Source: Pseudomonadota bacterium (lineage in GTDB: Bacteria > Desulfobacterota > Binatia > Binatales > Binataceae). From it: a stretch of DNA of 64,000 bases. This document shows, one piece after another, positions 58,765-64,000 of this stretch. The translations under genes were made by a program, and so were the position numbers. Location: assembly GCA_021323675.1 (NCBI GenBank), contig JAJPKP010000016.1, forward strand, positions 1-64,000. Reading direction: 5' to 3'. The notes beneath the pieces were generated by a model. That model was not told the origin of the DNA. It made no database searches and saw only the letters and a program-made list of their open reading frames with translations. Numbering within the stretch: position 1 is the first letter of the stretch; the number at the start of each line of letters is the position of its first letter.

Positions 58765-59634
58765 ATGCGCATGCAGGTGCTCTATGCGCGCGAGCCGCGA
58801 TGGCGTGAAATTGCGGAACGTGCCGAAGAATTGATTCGGGGCTCTGACTTCAGGCCCATCAAGTCTGAAGGGCGCACGATCGGCGGGGTGCTGAAGCTCG
58901 CCGATGGCGGCGCGGTCTTTGTCAAGAAATCAGCGTCAAGCTCGTGGCTGCGCGGGGTGATGATGCCGATTGCGGGGTCGCCGGCGATGCGCGCGCTCAG
59001 GGGGGCCGCGATGCTCGAGGCGGCCGCCGTGCCTCATCCCCGGCCGCTGGCGGCATCGGAATCGGTCGGACGCGGATCGGTTCGCGCTTCCTATCTTGTC
59101 AGCGAAGCACTGCTCGATGGCGACACGCTGAGCCGGTTCACTCTCGGGCCAGGGGAAATCAAGGGGCGCGATGCGCGCCGGCGCCGGCGCATTCTCGATA
59201 CGGTCGCGCGCGAGGTCAGACGCTTTCATGATGCCGGCCTTTACACCCGGGACCTCCAGGAAACCAACGTGATGGTCGCGGACAAGGAAGACGGCGGCTT
59301 TCGCGTGTGGTTCCTGGACCTGGAGGATTTCCGGCGTGTCCGGCGGCTCGGATGGCCGTATCGGATGCGCAACCTCGTCCACCTCGATCGCAGTATCGGA
59401 CGCTTTCTGTGCCGCGCGGCGCGGCTGGCGTTTTTCTATGCGTATTTGGGGCGAAAGCCTGAGCGGGCAGAGGCCCGCCGGCTGGTCGCGGAGTACTTGG
59501 CGATGCGCGCGCGGATCGATCGTTCCCGAGCGCATCGGCCCCGCAACTCCGGTTCGTCCCATCCAGGGTCAAATTCAGCGCGCATCCGCGAATCGAAGGA
59601 GATCGGAGATGGCGATCACCATTCGCAGGCGTGA
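58765..59634 (+). CDS. lipopolysaccharide kinase (WaaP/KdkA-like) family protein
   Basis: VREVRRFHDAGLYTRDLQETNVMV...FLDLEDFRRVRR. Confidence 0.8.
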   Translation: MRMQVLYAREPRWREIAERAEELIRGSDFRPIKSEGRTIGGVLKLADGGAVFVKKSASSSWLRGVMMPIAGSPAMRALRGAAMLEAAAVPHPRPLAASESVGRGSVRASYLVSEALLDGDTLSRFTLGPGEIKGRDARRRRRILDTVAREVRRFHDAGLYTRDLQETNVMVADKEDGGFRVWFLDLEDFRRVRRLGWPYRMRNLVHLDRSIGRFLCRAARLAFFYAYLGRKPERAEARRLVAEYLAMRARIDRSRAHRPRNSGSSHPGSNSARIRESKEIGDGDHHSQA

Positions 59635-60331
59635 GTACGACTACCATACGGAGCAGGTGCACGCCGCCGGCGGAAGCTGGGTGCGGGACCTGATGCTGGG
59701 GCTGAATGACGGACTGGTCGCGTCATTCGCCGTAACCTCCGGCATCGCGGGGGCTTTCTCCTCTTCGCATGTTGTGGTGATGGCTGGGATGGCGGAGATG
59801 CTGGGCGGAACGGTTTCGATGGGCCTTGCGGCGTTCATCTCGGCGCGGTCGCATATCGAATTTCACGAAAGCGAAATCGAGCGCGAACACGACGAGATTC
59901 GCAAATGGCCGGAGCGCGAGCGCGAGGAAATCAGGACGATCTACAGGGCGAAAGGCTTTTCCGGAGAACTGCTCGATCGCATTGTCGCTCACATCAGTTC
60001 CGACGAAGATCGATGGGCCAGCGTAATGATGCGCGAGGAGCTCGGATTTGCCAGCGAGTCGTTCGATCCTCCGACGAAGTCCGCGCTTACGGTTGGGGGA
60101 TCATACCTGGCGGGTGCGGCCGTTCCAGTCGTACCGTACCTGTTTCTGGCGCCGGCCGAGGGCGTAATCGCATCGGTCATCGTCACGGTGGTGGTGCTGT
60201 TCGCGGTGGGAGCCGCCAAAACGATCATCACGACGCGGTCATGGTGGCGCAGCGGACTCGAGAGCATGCTCACCGGTATCGTCGCCGCGGCCGTGACTTA
60301 CACCGCGGGCCGAATCTTCGCGGCGCGCTGA
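59609..60331 (+). CDS. VIT1/CCC1 family transporter
   Basis: WVRDLMLGLNDGLVASFAVTSGIAGAF; EMLGGTVSMGLAAFISARSHIEFHESEIEREHDE. Confidence 0.93.
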   Translation: MAITIRRREYDYHTEQVHAAGGSWVRDLMLGLNDGLVASFAVTSGIAGAFSSSHVVVMAGMAEMLGGTVSMGLAAFISARSHIEFHESEIEREHDEIRKWPEREREEIRTIYRAKGFSGELLDRIVAHISSDEDRWASVMMREELGFASESFDPPTKSALTVGGSYLAGAAVPVVPYLFLAPAEGVIASVIVTVVVLFAVGAAKTIITTRSWWRSGLESMLTGIVAAAVTYTAGRIFAAR

Positions 60332-60364
60332 AGACTACCGGCGCCTTTTCGCGTGATCGTGCGG

Positions 60365-60688
60365 TCAGGCCTCGACCAGAATATCGTCGCCTTCGACCTT
60401 GACGGCGAAACATCCCACCTTGACGTTGGGATCGTCCAGGCTTTCACCCGTAGTGATGTCGTATTCCCATCCGTGCCACGGGCAGGTCACGTAGGTGCCA
60501 TCGAGCTCGCCCTCGGCCAGCGGTCCGCCGCGATGTTTGCAGTCGTTGCCAATCGCGTAAAACTTTCCGCCAGCGTTGAAGAGGGCGATCTTCTTTCCCT
60601 GAGCCTCGACCAGCTTGCCGCTGCCTTCGGGGATGTCGCTGCGCGATGCGACCTTGACGAAATTGCCCACGATGAACACCTCCAACAT
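60365..60688 (-). CDS. Rieske 2Fe-2S ferredoxin component
   Basis: CKHRGGPLAEGELDGTYVTCPWHGWEYDITTGE. Confidence 0.93.
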   Translation of the reverse strand: MLEVFIVGNFVKVASRSDIPEGSGKLVEAQGKKIALFNAGGKFYAIGNDCKHRGGPLAEGELDGTYVTCPWHGWEYDITTGESLDDPNVKVGCFAVKVEGDDILVEA

Positions 60689-60785
60689 TGGCGATTCTAT
60701 GGAGGCCCGCAACGGCCGGCAAACGCCCAGTTGCCCTCGCAATGATGCTGCGATAATTGGGGACAACGGCGAAAGGGAGAAAGCT

Positions 60786-61160
60786 ATGAAGGTTGCCGTC
60801 AAGATCGCAAGAATTCTGCTCGGCCTGATCTTCTTTGTCTTCGGACTAAACGGCTTTCTGCATTTCATTCCGATGCAGCCAATGGCCGGTGGGGCCGGCG
60901 CGTTTCTCGGCGCATTGGCCGCCACCGGATACATGTTTCCGATTCTATTCGCCGCGCAGGTTGTGTCCGGTGTGCTGCTGCTGGCGGGGGTGTGTGTGCC
61001 GCTGGCGCTGACGATCCTGGCGCCGGTGATCGTCAACATCGTCTTCTTTCACCTGGCGCTGGCGCCGCAGGGACTGCCGCTCGCGATTATCGTCGTGATT
61101 TTGGAACTGTGGCTCGCGTGGTCGTATCGTGAGAAGTTCCTTCCGCTCTTTTCGAGTTGA
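60786..61160 (+). CDS. DoxX-like membrane protein
   Basis: RILLGLIFFVFGLNGFLHFIPMQPM; four TM helices. Confidence 0.8.
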   Translation: MKVAVKIARILLGLIFFVFGLNGFLHFIPMQPMAGGAGAFLGALAATGYMFPILFAAQVVSGVLLLAGVCVPLALTILAPVIVNIVFFHLALAPQGLPLAIIVVILELWLAWSYREKFLPLFSS

Positions 61161-61244
61161 AGCACTCGCGCAGAGGCGCCCGCAATTTGAGAGGGGGAGC
61201 TTCAAGCGCCGAACAGGCCCCGATGCGGCCGGCCTGGCCGCGCT

Positions 61245-62441
61245 TCAGGTCGTGTACTCGGCGTTGATCTTGACGTAGTCGTAGCTCAGATCGCAGGTCA
61301 GAATCGTCGCGGATGCGCGACCCAGCCTGAGATCGAGCCGCACGTCGAACTCGCGCTCGCGCATCTTTGAGGCGGCCGCCGCAAGCGCATCGACGAGCAG
61401 CGCCCCTCGCGCCGCGACTTTTACGCCTCCGATGTAGAGGACGAGCTTGTCCGAATCGACCGCGGCTCCGGATGAACCCGCCGCCATCAGGATTCGGCCG
61501 ACGTTGGGGTCGCATCCGAAGAAGGCGGTTTTCACGAGCGGCGAGTTGGCGATTTGCCGGGCGCATCGTTCCGCGTCCGCGGCGGACCTCGCGCCCGCCA
61601 CTCTTACGGTAACCAGCTTGGTCGCGCCCTCGCCGTCGCGCACCAGCTCGGTTGCCAACGCGGAGCAGACGCTCGCCACGGCGTCGTTGAACGCGTCGAG
61701 ATCGCGCCGCTTCATTGCGCCGTTTCCCGCGACTCCGTTAGCCATCAGCACCACCGAATCGTTGGTGGACATATCGCCATCGACGGTTATCGCGTTGAAG
61801 CTTGAGGGCAGGGCGGACTTGAGCGCGGTTCTAAGTTGGGCCGCGGTCGCGGAAGCGTCGGTCACCACGTACGCGAGCATCGTCGCCATATGCGGCGCGA
61901 TCATCCCGGAGCCCTTTGCGATGCCGGCGACGGTTACCGTCTTGCCGCCGAGCCGGGTGCGGACGGATGCGATCTTTGGCCGGGTGTCGGTCGTCATGAT
62001 CGCGCGCGCGAAATCTTCCATCGCATCCGCCGACAGCGCCGCGACGGCGTCTTTGACGCCGGCGCTGAATTTTTCGAAATCGAACAGATGCCCGATGACG
62101 CCGGTGGAGCTTGGCGCGACCAGCGTCGCCTCGATGCCCAGTTCGCGCGCGACCAGCGCGCAGGAATCCTTGGCGAGCCTGAGTCCGGCCTTGCCCGTGA
62201 AGCTGTTGGCGCATCCCGAGTTTGCAACCAGCGCCTGAAGCCTGCCTGCGCGCAGGCGCTCGATCGTCACATAAACCGGCGCGGCCTTGACCTTGTTCGC
62301 GCTGTTGACCGAGGCCGCCTGGCACGGATGGTCGGCGACGATCAGGCCCAGGTCTTTGGCGCCGGCAGCCTTCTTGAGGCCGGCGCTGACACCGGCAAAT
62401 CGGAAACCAGGCACACGCACGGGAGCGAGTTCAGCTTTCAT
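61245..62441 (-). CDS. argJ: bifunctional glutamate N-acetyltransferase/amino-acid acetyltransferase
   Basis: GFRFAGVSAGLKKAAGAKDLGLIVADHPCQAASV; NSGCANSFTGKAGL; SSTGVIGH; AITVDGDMSTNDSVVLMANG. Confidence 0.95.
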   Translation of the reverse strand: MKAELAPVRVPGFRFAGVSAGLKKAAGAKDLGLIVADHPCQAASVNSANKVKAAPVYVTIERLRAGRLQALVANSGCANSFTGKAGLRLAKDSCALVARELGIEATLVAPSSTGVIGHLFDFEKFSAGVKDAVAALSADAMEDFARAIMTTDTRPKIASVRTRLGGKTVTVAGIAKGSGMIAPHMATMLAYVVTDASATAAQLRTALKSALPSSFNAITVDGDMSTNDSVVLMANGVAGNGAMKRRDLDAFNDAVASVCSALATELVRDGEGATKLVTVRVAGARSAADAERCARQIANSPLVKTAFFGCDPNVGRILMAAGSSGAAVDSDKLVLYIGGVKVAARGALLVDALAAAASKMREREFDVRLDLRLGRASATILTCDLSYDYVKINAEYTT

Positions 62442-62568
62442 TCGGAGCCTCCGTCGGCGGCACTATACGCGGACGAAGCGGGAGAGAAAACGAAAGGGCC
62501 GATGTGCCGTTTGCACGGATTCAAAACATTCCTGAAAGCCGCGCGAAACGAAGCGTGGATGTCCCGAT

Positions 62569-64000
62569 CTATTTGCCGTGGCAGCGCTTGTACTTCTTGC
62601 CGGACCCGCACGGACAGGGATCGTTGCGGCCGACCTTGTCCGCCTCGCGCTTGACGGTTTGATGGCTGGTGTCCTGCGCCTCGCCGCCGTGGCTCATCAC
62701 CATCTTCTGCGGCTTGGGCTGTTCCTGCATCTGCTGCACGTCCTGCTGGCGCGTGACCTGGACGGAGAAGCATTTTTCGACGACGTCTTTCTGCATCGTC
62801 GCCATCAACGCCTCGAACATCGTGAAGCCTTCCTTCTGGTACTCCACGAGCGGATTCACCTGCGCATAGCCGCGCAGTCCGATTCCCTCCTTCAGATGGT
62901 CCATCGCGAGCAGATGGTCCTTCCAAAGCGAATCGAGGGTTTGCAGCATCACGATTTTCTCGATCTGCCGCATGACCGGCGCCGTGAACTCGGCCTCGCG
63001 CTGGTCGTAGGCCTTTCGCACACGGTCTTCCGCGGCCTCGATAAGATCGTCGGGGGTTTGAATCGCTCCGCCGTCGAGGGCGCCGTTGTCGGGATCGATC
63101 GCGGGATGAAACTTGAACTGCTGAAAGAAGGCGTCGTCGAGCGCCTTCCACTCCCATTCCTTGGGATCGACCTCGGGGTCCGCGTGCGCGGCGACGATGT
63201 CCTCGATGAGCTGGCCGCACATGTCCAGAACGTCATCCTTGAGCGACGCGCCGGACAGCAGTTCGCGGCGGCGGCCGTAAATGACCTCGCGCTGCTTGTT
63301 CATCACGTCGTCGTATTCGAGCAGATGCTTGCGGATGTCGAAGTTATGGGCTTCGACCTTCTTTTGAGCATTCTCGATTGCGCGCGAGATCCAGCGATGC
63401 TCGATCGGGACGCCGTCTTCCATCCCGATTTTTCCCATCAGTCCCTTCAGCCGATCGGCGCCGAAGATGCGGAGCAGGTCGTCTTCCAGCGACATGTAGA
63501 AGCGCGACGACCCCGGGTCTCCCTGCCTGCCGGACCGGCCGCGAAGCTGATTGTCGATGCGCCGCGATTCGTGGCGCTCGGTGCCGAGGATGTGCAGGCC
63601 GCCGGCGGCGAGCACTCGTTCGCGTTCGGCGGCGCATTGCGCGCGGAACTTGTCGAGCGCCTCCTGGAATTTCGGATCGGACGGGTCGCGGGTGCCGGCT
63701 TCCGCCGCCGCCATGAATTCGGGATTGCCGCCGAGCACGATGTCGGTGCCGCGGCCGGCCATGTTGGTGGAGATGGTCACGGCGCCTTCGCGTCCCGCCT
63801 GGGCGACGATCTCGGCTTCGCGCTCGTGGTTCTTGGCGTTGAGCACGAAGTGCCTTATGCCGGTCTTCTTCAGCTTTTCGGCCACCCGTTCGGATTTTTC
63901 GATCGAGACGGTGCCCACCAGCACCGGCTGTCCGCGCTCGTGGCAGTCCTTGATTTCCTCGATCACCGCATCGAACTTCTCTTCTTCGGTCTTATAGACC
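62569..64000 (-). CDS. secA: preprotein translocase subunit SecA, C-terminal part (continues past window end)
   Basis: [55 protein letters not shown]-terminal [14 protein letters not shown]. Confidence 0.97.
   Translation of the reverse strand, partial: VYKTEEEKFDAVIEEIKDCHERGQPVLVGTVSIEKSERVAEKLKKTGIRHFVLNAKNHEREAEIVAQAGREGAVTISTNMAGRGTDIVLGGNPEFMAAAEAGTRDPSDPKFQEALDKFRAQCAAERERVLAAGGLHILGTERHESRRIDNQLRGRSGRQGDPGSSRFYMSLEDDLLRIFGADRLKGLMGKIGMEDGVPIEHRWISRAIENAQKKVEAHNFDIRKHLLEYDDVMNKQREVIYGRRRELLSGASLKDDVLDMCGQLIEDIVAAHADPEVDPKEWEWKALDDAFFQQFKFHPAIDPDNGALDGGAIQTPDDLIEAAEDRVRKAYDQREAEFTAPVMRQIEKIVMLQTLDSLWKDHLLAMDHLKEGIGLRGYAQVNPLVEYQKEGFTMFEALMATMQKDVVEKCFSVQVTRQQDVQQMQEQPKPQKMVMSHGGEAQDTSHQTVKREADKVGRNDPCPCGSGKKYKRCHGK

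Overview
High-GC bacterial chromosomal window, read by eye with the supplied ORF track. The backbone is ordinary: a MoxR/DUF58/vWA operon, aminotransferase, alkaline phosphatase-family protein, SDR, GST, sulfotransferase, permease, OmpA, GH15, patatin, GH18-like protein, MsrA, an 11-gene co-directional aromatic meta-cleavage cluster, SodC, VIT1-like protein, ArgJ and SecA. Two accessory regions stand out. (1) At 1-6.1 kb there is a string of four Rhs/polymorphic-toxin C-terminal cassettes. Each has a hydrophobic pre-toxin segment and a repeated junction motif (SIP[WY]..HAPAHSPEGL..AGQTDQVDQ), followed by an unrelated C-terminal domain and a putative immunity gene. (2) At 35.68-40.0 kb there is an approximately 4.2 kb Rhs-tip island. 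It holds a truncated Rhs core with an in-frame stop, two toxin tips sharing a second junction motif, immunity genes and an IS630-like remnant. It lies between 145-bp direct repeats (144/145 identical by my count) that contain the 5' half of tRNA-Leu(CAA) and the 3' end of the next chromosomal gene. The two regions look like a reservoir of mostly silent, recombinable effector tips. All domain names come from reading the translations; no database search was run.
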